DNA of 64,000 nucleotides from an uncultured Bacteroidales bacterium. Its GTDB lineage: Bacteria > Bacteroidota > Bacteroidia > Bacteroidales > F082. Both the position numbers and the translations under genes were made by a program. The notes beneath the pieces were generated by a model, which had not been told where the DNA came from, did no database searches, and was given only the letters and a program-made list of their open reading frames with translations. The stretch covers positions 1-64,000 of the forward strand of contig CAMZAM010000005.1 of assembly GCA_947304185.1 (NCBI GenBank). The letters are read 5' to 3'. This document shows positions 1 to 9,537 of this stretch, piece by piece (positions within the stretch are counted from its first letter, which is position 1; each line of letters starts with the position of its first letter).

Positions 1-473
<473 letters not shown>

Positions 474-507
474 TTAAAGTTTGTTAATAAGTCTTTAAAA
501 TTTTCTG

Positions 508-539
508 CAAAATTATAACTTTATTTTATAATTGACAAC
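508..539 (-). promoter_or_regulatory. Bacteroidota-type promoter for gdhA
   Basis: On the minus strand a -7 element TAATTTTG (508-515) is preceded, after 20 bases, by GTTG (536-539), a 3-of-4 match to the -33 element. The predicted start site leaves a leader of about 40 nt before gdhA. Confidence 0.5.
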
Positions 540-556
540 TATTTTCGAAAATATTT

Positions 557-1216
557 TTATTTCTCTTTTCCGACATACTCCCCTTCTCGCCAAAGCAAGA
601 TTTCACTGATACTTCCGTCCATATTGAATCGCGTCTCCTTGCCGTCCTTAAGGTTATTTTTGTAATGAATTTCGGCATTCTGATACATTCCACCCTCACT
701 ATAACCCTTCTGGACACCCGTCCCCATGTCATAAACTGCACTGCTGCCGATACTTCCATCGGGATAAAACATAATCCAACCACCATGCATCATACCATCG
801 AGATACTCTCCCTCGACAAACGGCTTTCCATTATCATAATATTGATAAAATGGACCGTTCAAAACGCCATTTTTATAAATCGATTTCTTAATTAAAGTGC
901 CAAAAACATTATACTCCTCCACCACTCCATCGTATTGATTATCAACATAATACGACTTCTCTTCAAGAATTCCGTTCTCGTACCAGCGCTTGGATTCGCC
1001 ATTCAGGACATTCATCCGATAAACTGCCTCCATCGACGGCTTGCCATTACTATAATACCATCTGCATTGGCCATCCAATTTACCGTCGGTATAACGCAAC
1101 TCAGATTTTAAAGTCCCATCAGGCCAAAATGATCTCACAGCATCGTCCTTTTCTTCGCAAGAAATAAGTAAAATGCTGATTATCAATAATATAGAAATAA
1201 AAAGCTTATTTCTCAT
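557..1216 (-). CDS. MORN/YwqK-type repeat lipoprotein
   Basis: A 219-residue predicted lipoprotein. The N-terminus is a hydrophobic signal ending in a lipobox with Cys20 (LLISC). The mature part is a tandem series of MORN-like repeats of the YwqK family, for example WPDGTLKSELRYTDGKLDG, WYENGILEEKSYYVDNQYDG and FYPDGSIGSSAVYDMG. These repeats form a beta-meander and are common in Bacteroidota surface or periplasmic proteins; 'antitoxin YwqK' is a frequent database label but no toxin is visible here. Its start overlaps the end of the upstream binding-protein gene by 11 bases, so it is translated from the guaA-yitT-binding protein transcript. The exact role is unknown. Confidence 0.8.
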   Translation of the reverse strand: MRNKLFISILLIISILLISCEEKDDAVRSFWPDGTLKSELRYTDGKLDGQCRWYYSNGKPSMEAVYRMNVLNGESKRWYENGILEEKSYYVDNQYDGVVEEYNVFGTLIKKSIYKNGVLNGPFYQYYDNGKPFVEGEYLDGMMHGGWIMFYPDGSIGSSAVYDMGTGVQKGYSEGGMYQNAEIHYKNNLKDGKETRFNMDGSISEILLWREGEYVGKEK

Positions 1217-2540
1217 AGCCCGTCTTCAAAACGACTTTATTATAACCTTTAAATTGATAAACGTTCCAGAAAGTATTTTCATATCCCGTAGTATCCGACT
1301 CTCTCTCGAAATGGAAACGCGTCTGCAGCAACGGAGTGTTGTAATATGGCAACTTTTCCATCATCTGGTCGCCGAAAATGTTAAGCGCATTGAGAAAATA
1401 CCAGCCTATATCGAATCCCTGATAAGCATAATCATTAGGCTCGGTCTCGTATCTGTTTCTGAACTTACAGATAAAACTTTCAGTCCTAATATTTTGATAA
1501 TCAATGAATTCGTCATCGAAATAGATGGCATGCATCTTCATCAGGTTATCGTTGAACAGACGGTCGAACTTACTCCATTCAGGAAGCATGATAACCGTAA
1601 TCGGGTAATGCTCAATGAGTTTCGTGACTTTGTTAACGATCTCATTTGCAAAGACCTTATCATTTCCGTAAACGATGAACAGGTTGTTTCGCATCGACGA
1701 GGCATAGTCCTTAACGAAATGCAGACTGTCGAGCTCGTAGTTGATATTCACCACCTGATTTTTGAATGCAGTACTGTCGTTGATATTTTGTTTTAAAATA
1801 TTGACATTCAACGAGATATTGTCAGTCAGGTAATCTGTTGCTTCAAACTCCACTTTGAGATATTTCCACCTCTTTTGATGAGTCTTGATAACCTTTACGA
1901 TATGCTTGTTGTCGACGTACGAACAACTGTCGATGTTGCGGTTTACTATTTCATTTATCTGTTCGATATATTCCGAATTACTGTCATCTTTTTCCCTGAT
2001 GATAAAGACGTTGTTAGCGTGATAATATCTCTTGATAAGGCTGTCGAGAGGTGCCATCTGGCTGTCCAACGAAGGCTTCACCTTTATCACATTCGGGTGA
2101 TTGTCAACAATTTCCGAGCGTTGCGTGATAGGATTCACTATTGGGATGCCGTTATCCGACGCAAACTGACGTACCACGTGGAACGGCTTGAGATAGAACG
2201 GTCCGATGATCATGTCGGCAGTGGCCAGCCAAGGATCGTTGATAGCCTCAACAGCCTTCTTCACATCGTTGTCGACATCGTAAACCTTCAGCTCCAGCTG
2301 CATATTGCGACTGTTGACCACTGAGTCGGCGGCAATCATGAAACCCTCATAAAAATGCAGAAATGAGAACGGTTTCGTGAGAAGTGTCTTATTCGATGGT
2401 TCAGCCGTCATAAACTGCCCGTCGACCTGCTCCAGATAGAGCGGCACCATGAGCGCGACACGGTATTCATCCTGCGCCTTGACCTCTGCAGAAGCCAGCA
2501 GACACAGGCAAATCAGAATATTGAATAGTTTTTTTAACAT
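1206..2540 (-). CDS. periplasmic type 1 ligand-binding protein (ABC substrate-binding / LysM-associated family)
   Basis: A 444-residue exported protein. Residues 1-22 form a signal peptide (cleavage near VKAQ-DEYRV). The body resembles type 1 periplasmic binding folds of the branched-chain amino acid receptor class: VALMVPLYLEQ opens the first lobe, GFMIAADSV and ADMIIGPFYLKPFHVVRQFASDNGIPIVNP follow, and YAYQGFDIGWYFLNAL sits in the C-terminal part. Many Bacteroidota relatives carry LysM repeats before this fold; none is visible here. No ABC permease or ATPase is adjacent, so transport is doubtful; a sensory or envelope role is equally possible. The start codon overlaps the yitT stop by one base (TAATG), showing translational coupling. 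Confidence 0.7.
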   Translation of the reverse strand: MLKKLFNILICLCLLASAEVKAQDEYRVALMVPLYLEQVDGQFMTAEPSNKTLLTKPFSFLHFYEGFMIAADSVVNSRNMQLELKVYDVDNDVKKAVEAINDPWLATADMIIGPFYLKPFHVVRQFASDNGIPIVNPITQRSEIVDNHPNVIKVKPSLDSQMAPLDSLIKRYYHANNVFIIREKDDSNSEYIEQINEIVNRNIDSCSYVDNKHIVKVIKTHQKRWKYLKVEFEATDYLTDNISLNVNILKQNINDSTAFKNQVVNINYELDSLHFVKDYASSMRNNLFIVYGNDKVFANEIVNKVTKLIEHYPITVIMLPEWSKFDRLFNDNLMKMHAIYFDDEFIDYQNIRTESFICKFRNRYETEPNDYAYQGFDIGWYFLNALNIFGDQMMEKLPYYNTPLLQTRFHFERESDTTGYENTFWNVYQFKGYNKVVLKTGYEK

Positions 2541-3496
2541 TACTTTTCATTATGCGGGAGCGGCACGAAGCCGTTGCCCATGACTTCAGCACTCTCAATC
2601 ACGTTGACGAATGCATTCGGGTCGAGGACACGCAGATTCATCTTCAGCTTCACCAAATCGGCGCGGTCAAGGTTGGTGTAAATCATCTTACGCTCCTGTC
2701 CTTTAAACAATCCAGTGCCCACAAAGCATGTTCCACCTCTCTCCAAGTCGTTGATAATGAATTCCCTGACCTCTTCCACCTTATCGGTGACGATAAATGC
2801 CGTCTTGTAGCTCTTGATACCGTCAACCACCATATCGATGATCTTGCTTTCTATCACAATCAGGAGGATTGAGTAGATTGGCAGACGGATCTGACCGAGC
2901 AGCAATGACGTCAATGTGATTATCGAGTCAACTATCATTACTAACGTTCCGAGGGAGATTTTAGTATATTTATGCAGAATCATCGAGATGATATCGCTGC
3001 CGCCCGATGTAGCGCCCGACTTGAACACGAAGCCGATGGCGAGACCGTAGATGCCGCCGGAGACGAGGGTGTTGAGGAAGTAGTCAGGCTTGAAATACAT
3101 GTCAGTGCCAAGGATTTCGAGCATCGACTTATCGATAGGCTGTCCTTCTTCGATGGTATGCATGAATTCAAATATCACAGGTTTATAGCCCCATGTCGAC
3201 TCAAGGACGAATGTGCATCCGAAGATGAGAATCGTTGAGAGGATGGTCTTGAAGCCGAACTTCGGTCCGAGGATCCATGTTCCGATGACGAGCAGCGGGA
3301 TATCCATGCAGATGGCGTACAATGACACCTTCCACGGGTACAACGCGTTGATGACGTTTGACAGACCGTAGGTGCCGCCAGGAGCGAGATGGTAAGGGTT
3401 AACGAACATCACGTCGCCCACAGCGAACAGTGCGCTTCCGAAGATCAGGAAGGCATAGGAGATTATCTCCTGTTTCCAGTTGATTTGTTTAGTCAT
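2540..3496 (-). CDS. YitT family membrane protein (DUF161 + DUF2179)
   Basis: A 318-residue inner-membrane protein of the YitT family. The first 200 residues hold about five to six hydrophobic segments with the characteristic NPYHLAPGGTYGLSNVIN motif near residue 31 and FKSGATSGGSDIISMILHKY near residue 160; the C-terminal domain from about residue 215 (KSYKTAFIVTDKVEEV) is DUF2179, a small ferredoxin-like fold that may sense a ligand. Function in the family is undefined; transport has been suggested. It lies 33 bases after guaA and is coupled to the next gene by a one-base stop/start overlap. Confidence 0.85.
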   Translation of the reverse strand: MTKQINWKQEIISYAFLIFGSALFAVGDVMFVNPYHLAPGGTYGLSNVINALYPWKVSLYAICMDIPLLVIGTWILGPKFGFKTILSTILIFGCTFVLESTWGYKPVIFEFMHTIEEGQPIDKSMLEILGTDMYFKPDYFLNTLVSGGIYGLAIGFVFKSGATSGGSDIISMILHKYTKISLGTLVMIVDSIITLTSLLLGQIRLPIYSILLIVIESKIIDMVVDGIKSYKTAFIVTDKVEEVREFIINDLERGGTCFVGTGLFKGQERKMIYTNLDRADLVKLKMNLRVLDPNAFVNVIESAEVMGNGFVPLPHNEK

Positions 3497-3529
3497 TTCT
3501 ATTATCTATTATCTTTTATCTATTATCTT

Positions 3530-5104
3530 TTATTCCCATTCGATTGTCGCTGGCGGTTTTGAGGAGATGTCGTAGCACACTCTGTTGACGCCTTTGACCT
3601 TATTTATTATGTCGTTCGACACTTTTGCCATGAATTCATACGGCAGATGCACCCAGTCGGCAGTCATTCCGTCGGTAGAGATGACGGCACGCAAGGCTAT
3701 TGTGTATTCGTAGCTACGCTCATCCCCCATCACGCCGACGCTCTTCACTGGAAGGAGCATCGTTCCGGCTTGCCAGATGCTGTCGTAGAGGTTGTCGGCC
3801 ATCTCGTTAGGATATGACGCGCTCGGCAGCTCACATTTCCATTCTCTGAGTCCGCGGATGAAGATGTCGTCGGCATCACGCAGGATGCGGAGTTTCTCTT
3901 CAGTCACCTCACCGAGGATGCGAATTCCGAGACTCGGTCCAGGGAACGGATGACGGCCCACGAGCTCACGTTTGATGCCGAGCGCGCGGCCTACACGACG
4001 AACCTCATCTTTAAACAGTGTGCGCAACGGCTCCACAATCTTGAGGTTCATCTTCTCGGGCAGCCCGCCCACGTTATGATGCGACTTTATCTTACAGCTC
4101 GGTCCGTTGACACTTACGCTCTCGATAACATCAGGATAGATGGTGCCTTGAGCGAGCCATTTCGCGCCGGCTATCTTCTTCGCCTCTGCCTCAAACACGT
4201 CGATAAACGTCGATCCGATCGCTTTACGTTTCGCCTCAGGATCTGTCACGCCGGCGAGTTTCTTCAGGAACAGATCGCCAGCATGAACGCCTATCACGTT
4301 GAGTCCTAAGTCTTTATATGAATCAAGGACGTCTTCAAACTCGTTTTTACGGAGAAGTCCGTTATCTACAAATATACAGGTCAGGTTTTTGCCTATTGCC
4401 TTGTTAAGCAACACTGCGGCCACTGTGCTGTCGACACCGCCTGAAAGTCCCAGAATCACCTTGTCGTCACCGAGTTTGGCGCGCATCGCCTCGACGGTAG
4501 TGTCGATGAATGAGTCGGGAGTCCAGTTGCCGTGGCAGCCGCAGATGTTCATCGCGAAGTTTTCGAGCATCTTCGGGCCTTCCTTGCTGTGGAAAACCTC
4601 AGGATGGAACTGCACCGCCCAGGTGTCCTCGCCTTCGATTTTGTAAGCGGCGTTCTCCACGTCGTCGGTCCTTGCGATAACATGAGCGTTTGTTGGCAGC
4701 TTCGCAATTGTGTCACCATGCGACATCCATACCTGAGAGGTCTTCGATACGCCACGGAAGAGGATGTTGTCTTCCTCCACAACTGTCAGCATCGCGCGAC
4801 CGTATTCCCTTGCTAATGAAGAGTTTACCTCTCCACCGTAATGATATGCCATAAACTGTGCACCGTAGCATATTCCGAGCAACGGCAGCTTGCCTTTGAT
4901 GTTCGACAAATCGGCAAAAGGAGCCTTCACATCGCGTACCGAAGCCGGACTTCCGCTGAGGATCACTCCTTTGACATCGCTTGTAATCTCCGGGATTTTG
5001 TTGTATGGATGAATCTCACAATAGACGTTGAGCTCGCGCAGACGGCGGCCTATCAACTGTGTCACTTGTGAACCGAAATCTAAGATTAGAATTGTTTCCT
5101 GCAT
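3530..5104 (-). CDS. guaA: GMP synthase (glutamine-hydrolysing)
   Basis: A full-length 524-residue enzyme converting XMP, glutamine and ATP to GMP, the last step of guanylate synthesis. The N-terminal class I glutaminase domain has the nucleophile Cys79 in LLGICYGAQ and the His167/Glu169 pair in QFHPEV. The ATP pyrophosphatase domain carries the PP-loop SGGVDST (221-227), and the C-terminus ends with the conserved dimerisation tail KPPATIEWE. Length and order match the family. It is the promoter-proximal gene of a leftward cluster; an ATTTTGTAATTTTGC-type -7 element lies about 20 bases upstream of its ATG. Confidence 0.98.
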   Translation of the reverse strand: MQETILILDFGSQVTQLIGRRLRELNVYCEIHPYNKIPEITSDVKGVILSGSPASVRDVKAPFADLSNIKGKLPLLGICYGAQFMAYHYGGEVNSSLAREYGRAMLTVVEEDNILFRGVSKTSQVWMSHGDTIAKLPTNAHVIARTDDVENAAYKIEGEDTWAVQFHPEVFHSKEGPKMLENFAMNICGCHGNWTPDSFIDTTVEAMRAKLGDDKVILGLSGGVDSTVAAVLLNKAIGKNLTCIFVDNGLLRKNEFEDVLDSYKDLGLNVIGVHAGDLFLKKLAGVTDPEAKRKAIGSTFIDVFEAEAKKIAGAKWLAQGTIYPDVIESVSVNGPSCKIKSHHNVGGLPEKMNLKIVEPLRTLFKDEVRRVGRALGIKRELVGRHPFPGPSLGIRILGEVTEEKLRILRDADDIFIRGLREWKCELPSASYPNEMADNLYDSIWQAGTMLLPVKSVGVMGDERSYEYTIALRAVISTDGMTADWVHLPYEFMAKVSNDIINKVKGVNRVCYDISSKPPATIEWE

Positions 5105-5187
5105 GGTCGTTAAATTTTCGGTGCAAAATTACGAAATTTATGGCGATATTTTACGTTATTTTATAAAAAATTATTACCTTTGCAAAT

Positions 5188-5301
5188 CGTCATTTCGACT
5201 GAAGCGAAGCGGAATGGAGAAATCCTCAATAACATAAAGCTTTCGTTAATGGAGGATTTCTCGACTACACTTCTCTTCGTTACGTTTCGCTCGAAATGAC
5301 G
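5188..5301. repeat. dispersed palindromic repeat, copy 1 (about 114 bp)
   Basis: An imperfect inverted repeat. The left arm starts CGTCATTTCGACTGAAGCG and continues to GAGAAATCCTC; the right arm runs from GAGGATTTCTCGAC to CGCTCGAAATGACG. Related copies are at 40088-40190 (complete) and 53147-53185 (right half). It lies in the guaA / 5327 gene spacer, downstream of a TACCTTTG -7 element (5175-5182), so the transcript of the 5327 gene would begin in or just before it. Confidence 0.8.
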
Positions 5302-5326
5302 AGTCACGACATAAATATTTGATTAT

Positions 5327-5782
5327 ATGGCTAAAAAAATTAAGAAAAAAAGCGGTTCAAAGAAGAAAAGCGGCAATGTCTTCACAAAAATATTGGTCGT
5401 CATTCTAGTTTTGATACTGGCATTTTTTATCGTCTCGAGGTTTCTGACACCTTCCAAACCTGACGTAAACGCCAATGGAGCCTGGATGAATGGCAACGAC
5501 GAGTCGTTAATCATCAAAGACAACCGTTATGCCATCTATCTCAGCGGCATCGAGCGCGACCACCCTATCGTCGGCGAATGCAAGGTGAAAGGCGATGTCA
5601 TCACTTTCGTAAATAAAAAAGACCCTTGCGAAGGTGCAAAAGGTCTTTATGAGGTGAGTTTCAACGGCAACGACATCGTTTTCAAATGCAAAGACGACGG
5701 CTGCTCGAAACGTCAGGCCATACTGCTTAACGACTGGCAGTGGCTCGACGCTGATATGGACGATATCACTATCGACGAGTGA
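5327..5782 (+). CDS. small single-pass membrane protein, function unknown
   Basis: A 151-residue protein that I do not recognise as a named family. It opens with a very basic stretch (MAKKIKKKSGSKKKSG), followed by one strongly hydrophobic helix (about residues 21-42), and a roughly 105-residue soluble domain after it. The soluble domain looks like a small beta-rich module (NGAWMNGNDESLIIKDNRYAIYL) with four cysteines (GECKVKG, DPCEGAK, FKCKDDGCSKR) that could form disulfides, suggesting the domain is periplasmic. It is monocistronic and transcribed away from guaA; its stop abuts the stop of the convergent gene at 5783 with no spacer. Confidence 0.7.
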   Translation: MAKKIKKKSGSKKKSGNVFTKILVVILVLILAFFIVSRFLTPSKPDVNANGAWMNGNDESLIIKDNRYAIYLSGIERDHPIVGECKVKGDVITFVNKKDPCEGAKGLYEVSFNGNDIVFKCKDDGCSKRQAILLNDWQWLDADMDDITIDE

Positions 5783-6079
5783 TCACTCAAACCACTGCTT
5801 TTTCTTGAAAAACGTGGTGTAGACGAACATCAACACCGTGATGAGCACAAGCCCGATTCGCGAGGCTTTGTAGTCGCCAGCCAAGTCGTAGACAACGAAA
5901 TCGTAAACTACGAAGCACACAAGTCCAAGCGAGAACAGCAGATACACGACATTCAGCCTGTTGATGACTCTTATTCTGGTTTCCATGTCGTAGATCCTTT
6001 TCGCCACTGCAGGCAATCCAAAATAAAATGCCACAACGCCGATAATCAGGGTTAATTCAATAATTCTTTCGATATCCAT
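5783..6079 (-). CDS. small integral membrane protein, function unknown
   Basis: A 98-residue hydrophobic protein with three predicted membrane segments: residues about 8-25 (LTLIIGVVAFYFGLPAVA), 42-62 and 72-90, ending in a basic KKKQWFE tail. It is the last gene of the leftward SPFH unit and begins 2 bases after the Arc-type gene stops, so co-expression is expected. No catalytic motif is visible. I cannot assign a function beyond a probable accessory role with the SPFH protein. Confidence 0.65.
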   Translation of the reverse strand: MDIERIIELTLIIGVVAFYFGLPAVAKRIYDMETRIRVINRLNVVYLLFSLGLVCFVVYDFVVYDLAGDYKASRIGLVLITVLMFVYTTFFKKKQWFE

Positions 6080-6081
6080 AA

Positions 6082-6240
6082 TTACATCCTTTTATTTTTC
6101 TTAAGTGCTTCATTTATAATCCATTGGATCTGCCCGTTGATGGAACGGAACTCATCCGCCGCCCATTTCTCGACAGCATCCATCGTCTTCGCGTCGAGAC
6201 GCAAAACGAAATTCTTGGTATTTTCCTTATCTTTTGACAT
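6082..6240 (-). CDS. Arc-type ribbon-helix-helix DNA-binding protein
   Basis: A 52-residue protein of the Arc/MetJ ribbon-helix-helix class. The strand KNFVLRLDAKTMDAVEKWA is followed by helix 2 in a form typical of Arc (FRSINGQIQWIINEALKKN). Such proteins bind DNA as dimers, with the beta strand in the major groove. The ATG at 6240 was chosen because the longer reading frame (to 6309) would add a cysteine-rich stretch antisense-like in composition and overlap the upstream gene. It sits between the PH-domain gene (2 bases) and a membrane-protein gene (2 bases) in the SPFH operon and may regulate that operon (inference). Confidence 0.85.
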   Translation of the reverse strand: MSKDKENTKNFVLRLDAKTMDAVEKWAADEFRSINGQIQWIINEALKKNKRM

Positions 6241-6242
6241 TT

Positions 6243-6767
6243 TTAAATTATTGCGGGAAGCAGACCAATAACAATAGTTATCACAATAAAAACACCCACA
6301 ATCACCCAACTTCTATTTGTCGTAACAAATTTACAATCAACGAGTTCCGTCTCGTTTAACAGCTTGACATTTTTCGTCAATTCGTCGTAAAGCTGATTGG
6401 TTTGCTCCTTATTCTTGAAGTTGATGTAAATGCTTTCTCTGACGGTTTCTATCTTGACGAGAGGGCCTTTAAAGTGGTTCTCAACGTAGAAAAGAGCCCG
6501 TTTACCGCCTAAAATCCTGAATATTCCCTTCCATGTCCTCAATCCGCCGTAGCCATTGGAGCGCATCATGACTTTCGGCAGTTTTTCCACCATACTGATT
6601 GATTTTATAGCATAATTTGGAATATTTGCAGGATACGCAAAATCACGGATGATGATGAGATCGCTAAAAATCTCAAATCTCGTCTTTTGCCTGAAAAGGA
6701 CCAGCAAGACTATCGTCATGACGGAAATCAGTCCTATCATCATCCAGCTTATTGTCATATCGTTCAT
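6243..6767 (-). CDS. membrane protein with PH-like domain
   Basis: A 174-residue protein with a hydrophobic N-terminal segment (about residues 6-26), a soluble middle of about 120 residues (FEIFSDLIIIRDFAYPANIPNYAIKSI onward) resembling bacterial PH-domain membrane proteins, and a second membrane segment close to the C-terminus (SWVIVGVFIVITIVIGLLP). The start at 6767 (MNDMTISWMM) uses ATG; an in-frame TTG two codons upstream is less likely. It lies 18 bases downstream of the SPFH gene and 2 bases before the Arc gene. The likely setting is a membrane microdomain complex with the SPFH protein; that is inference from context. Confidence 0.65.
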   Translation of the reverse strand: MNDMTISWMMIGLISVMTIVLLVLFRQKTRFEIFSDLIIIRDFAYPANIPNYAIKSISMVEKLPKVMMRSNGYGGLRTWKGIFRILGGKRALFYVENHFKGPLVKIETVRESIYINFKNKEQTNQLYDELTKNVKLLNETELVDCKFVTTNRSWVIVGVFIVITIVIGLLPAII

Positions 6768-6785
6768 AATCAAAAAATTAGAAGA

Positions 6786-7739
6786 TTATTGATACAAAGT
6801 TCCGGTGTTTACTACAGGCTGGGCGGCATCGTCGGCGCAGAGCACCACCATTAGGTTGCTGACCATAGCGGCTTTCTTGTCGTCGTCGAGTTCGACCACT
6901 TTCTCATCTTTGAGTTTGTCGAGAGCCATTTTCACCATTGAGACGGCGCCTTCGACAATCTTTTCACGTGCTGCGATGATAGCTGCAGCCTGCTGACGAC
7001 GAAGCATAACCGCCGCAATCTCAGGAGAATAAGCCAAGTAGTTGATGCGAGCTTCTATGACCTCGAGACCCGACATCGCAAGACGGTCGTTGAGCTTGCC
7101 GAGAAGTATGTCGTTGATTTCCGAACCGCCGGCACGCAGTGTCAGATCGCCTTTCGTAATGTCGCCATTCTCATCGTATGCAAACATGCCAGCGACTTCA
7201 CGCAAAGCAGCGTCGCTCTGCACTCTCACGAAGCTCTCGAAGGCGCGCATACGGCTTGTGACCTGGACGCCGGTGCCCGATACACTACCGGCTGCAGCCA
7301 AAGTCTGAGAGTCGATTTCGAACATTGCCTTATAAGTGTCTTTCAGCTTCCAAACCAGAATCTGGCCGATCATAATTGGGTTACCTGTCTTGTCGTTCAC
7401 CTTAATCGGGTCGACATTGAGGTTACGTGCGCGAAGAGAGACTTTCTTTGACGAATAGAACGGATTTGCCCAGTGGAAGCCGACTTTTGTCAAAGTGCCC
7501 TGGTATTTCCCGAAGAACACCATCACCATTGCCTCGTTAGGCTCGATTTTGATGAAACCGATGCAGAGGATGAAGTCTATCAGAATAAGAGCTATCCCGC
7601 CTAATATCAGGCCAAGCGGCTCACCATCTTTACATGTTGTAAATCCGTAAATTGAAACCGCAACGATTGCGATGACCACAAACAGCATCAAGAATCCATT
7701 GACTCTCAATCCTTTAAATTCAAATTCCTTGTTTTCCAT
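6786..7739 (-). CDS. SPFH/Band 7 domain membrane protein
   Basis: A 317-residue stomatin/prohibitin-type protein. Two hydrophobic segments (about 14-34 and 41-64) anchor it in the membrane, then [19 protein letters not shown] opens the SPFH domain. The motif [17 protein letters not shown] and the segment [41 protein letters not shown] match bacterial SPFH proteins, in which the last part forms the coiled-coil oligomerisation helix. It is the first gene of a four-gene leftward unit with a PH-like protein, an Arc repressor and a small membrane protein. Family members scaffold membrane domains; the partner here is not known. Confidence 0.9.
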   Translation of the reverse strand: MENKEFEFKGLRVNGFLMLFVVIAIVAVSIYGFTTCKDGEPLGLILGGIALILIDFILCIGFIKIEPNEAMVMVFFGKYQGTLTKVGFHWANPFYSSKKVSLRARNLNVDPIKVNDKTGNPIMIGQILVWKLKDTYKAMFEIDSQTLAAAGSVSGTGVQVTSRMRAFESFVRVQSDAALREVAGMFAYDENGDITKGDLTLRAGGSEINDILLGKLNDRLAMSGLEVIEARINYLAYSPEIAAVMLRRQQAAAIIAAREKIVEGAVSMVKMALDKLKDEKVVELDDDKKAAMVSNLMVVLCADDAAQPVVNTGTLYQ

Positions 7740-7803
7740 AGTTGTAATTTTAAGATGATTATTTAATTTTTTGTAATATCATTATGATATCATTTTCACA
7801 GCA

Positions 7804-7834
7804 CAAAAATACAACATATTTTTTAATATGCAAG
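7804..7834 (-). promoter_or_regulatory. promoter of the SPFH operon
   Basis: A minus-strand -7 element TATTTTTG (7804-7811) with CTTG (7831-7834) 19 bases upstream, a 3-of-4 match to the -33 box. The predicted leader is about 60 nt. Confidence 0.45.
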
Positions 7835-7859
7835 AAAAAAAATGAAAAATTTTAAAAAA

Positions 7860-8375
7860 CTAAATAATGTGATTTTCAGCAAGTTTCGCGAAAGCGATTT
7901 TAAACCAAGCGGTATAATTTTCAGGATTTTGGGCAATATCCTTTTTGATATTCTCGATGGTCTCGTATTTATACGACTCCACTTCTGCCCTATTAATAAT
8001 AGGTGTCGCGTCGGTGGTCCCGATGAAAACATGGTCGAACTCATGCTCGGTGAGACCTTGCATCACGTCGGCCTTGTAGATGAAGCTGAATGCCTCTTTG
8101 AGGTCGCACTCCATCCCCATCTCCTCCATCAGACGGCGTTTGGTGGCATTTTGCAACGACTCGCCGTCACGCGGATGGCTGCAGCAGGTGTTGGTCCACA
8201 ATCCCGGTGTGTGATATTTCGTGAGAGCACGCTGTTGAAGCAGCATCTCCCCTTTGCTGTTGAAGATGAAAATCGAGAAGGCACGGTGCAGCGTCGGGTT
8301 GACGTGAGCGGCCTGCTTCTCCATCAATCCGATTTTATTGTCTTGGGTATCAACGAGGACGACGTATTCAGGCAT
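7860..8375 (-). CDS. idi: isopentenyl-diphosphate delta-isomerase, type 1
   Basis: A 171-residue Nudix-fold enzyme that interconverts isopentenyl and dimethylallyl diphosphate, the two isoprenoid building blocks. Hallmarks are HRAFSIFIFNSKGEMLLQQR, the catalytic cysteine in NTCCSHPRDGE, the Nudix-like RRLMEEMGMECDL, and the second acidic catalytic site in TEHEFDHVFIG. Length agrees with bacterial type 1 IDI (about 170-180). It starts 3 bases after the stop of ychF, so it is likely the second gene of a ychF-idi unit. The type 1 enzyme implies that isomerisation does not depend on FMN. Confidence 0.95.
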   Translation of the reverse strand: MPEYVVLVDTQDNKIGLMEKQAAHVNPTLHRAFSIFIFNSKGEMLLQQRALTKYHTPGLWTNTCCSHPRDGESLQNATKRRLMEEMGMECDLKEAFSFIYKADVMQGLTEHEFDHVFIGTTDATPIINRAEVESYKYETIENIKKDIAQNPENYTAWFKIAFAKLAENHII

Positions 8376-8378
8376 AAG

Positions 8379-9446
8379 CTACACGTTGAATCTGATATTG
8401 ATGATATCACCATCCTTCACCACATAGTTCTTTCCTTCAACGGCGAATTTTCCGGCTTCTTTCACAGCCTGTTCCGAGCCATAGTGCAGGAAATCGTCGC
8501 AGCTCATCACCTCGGCGCGAATGAAGCCACGCTGGAGGTCGCTGTGGATTACGCCGGCAGCTTCAGGAGCTGTGTCGCCCACATGGATGGTCCAAGCACG
8601 AGTCTCGTCAGGACCTGTTGTGAAGAACGACTGCAACTTCAGTGTGCTGTAAGCGAGGCGAACAAGCTTGTTGACGCCAGGCTCGGTGAGACCTGCATCT
8701 TCCATAAACAGAGCACGGTCAGCCTCGTCGAGTTCGGCGATCTCCGACTCGAGTTTTCCGGCAAGTATAATCATGTCTTCGCCATGGAGAGCGGCTTTCA
8801 CAGCCTCAGTGTATTTGTTTCCGGTGAGTGCCGAAGCGTCGTCGACGTTGCAGACGTACATTATCGGCTTGACCGTAAGTAATTGAATATCTTGGATATA
8901 CTTTTTGTCTTCCTCAGGCACGTTGGCGGTGCGGGCGTTCTGCATATTCTCGAGGCATTCCTTGTAAATTGTCAGCACCTCGAAGGCACGTTTGTTGTCT
9001 TTATCGCCGTTTTTGAGCAGTTTCTCTACACGTTGCAGCTTACGTGTCACGAGGTCGAGGTCGCGCACCTGAAGCTCGAGGTCAACAAGTTCCATATCGC
9101 GCACAGGGTCGATGCTACCCTCGCTATGAGGGATATTCGGGTCGTCGAAGCAGCGCAACACATGGATGAGAGCGTCGACGGTCTGCACCTCGGCGAGGAG
9201 TTTGTTACCGACACCTTGGCCTCCCTTGCTCAAACCCGGGAGGTCGACGATTTCGACAGTGGCGGGCACGATACGCTTCGAATGCGAGATGTTGTCGATG
9301 AGTTTGAGGCGTTCGTCGCGCACCTCGCACATACCGATATTCGATTTCGTGGCGAATCCAATTTCCGCCTTAGTGTTTGATATACAATTAAATATGGTTG
9401 TTTTCCCAGTGTTGGAAAGTCCGATAATTCCGCAGTTTAGTGCCAT
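8379..9446 (-). CDS. ychF: redox-regulated ATPase YchF (Obg family)
   Basis: A 355-residue Obg-family P-loop protein that binds ATP in preference to GTP and associates with ribosomes and stress responses in characterised relatives. The P-loop is GLSNTGKTT, the variant typical of Bacteroidota rather than the GLPNVGKST of other phyla; G3 is DLPGLSKG; the C-terminal TGS-like domain includes FFTTGPDETRAWTIHVGDTAPEAAG and ends DGDIINIRFNV. The ATG at 9446 (MALNCGIIGL) is the conserved start; the six extra codons upstream are not. A TATTTTTG -7 element (9462-9469) lies just upstream without a clear -33 box. Confidence 0.96.
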   Translation of the reverse strand: MALNCGIIGLSNTGKTTIFNCISNTKAEIGFATKSNIGMCEVRDERLKLIDNISHSKRIVPATVEIVDLPGLSKGGQGVGNKLLAEVQTVDALIHVLRCFDDPNIPHSEGSIDPVRDMELVDLELQVRDLDLVTRKLQRVEKLLKNGDKDNKRAFEVLTIYKECLENMQNARTANVPEEDKKYIQDIQLLTVKPIMYVCNVDDASALTGNKYTEAVKAALHGEDMIILAGKLESEIAELDEADRALFMEDAGLTEPGVNKLVRLAYSTLKLQSFFTTGPDETRAWTIHVGDTAPEAAGVIHSDLQRGFIRAEVMSCDDFLHYGSEQAVKEAGKFAVEGKNYVVKDGDIINIRFNV

Positions 9447-9537
9447 AAAATTATTTTTTTGCAAAAATAATAAAAAGTTTGGAGTGTGGAGTGTGGAGTT
9501 TGAAGTTTTTTTGTTCTCGTATTATTCGGATAATTCG

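Noticed and set aside
7842-8882. 346-codon open frame on the plus strand
   Set aside because: It lies antisense to idi and ychF, whose motifs are complete; its translation has no family character and is a codon-usage shadow.
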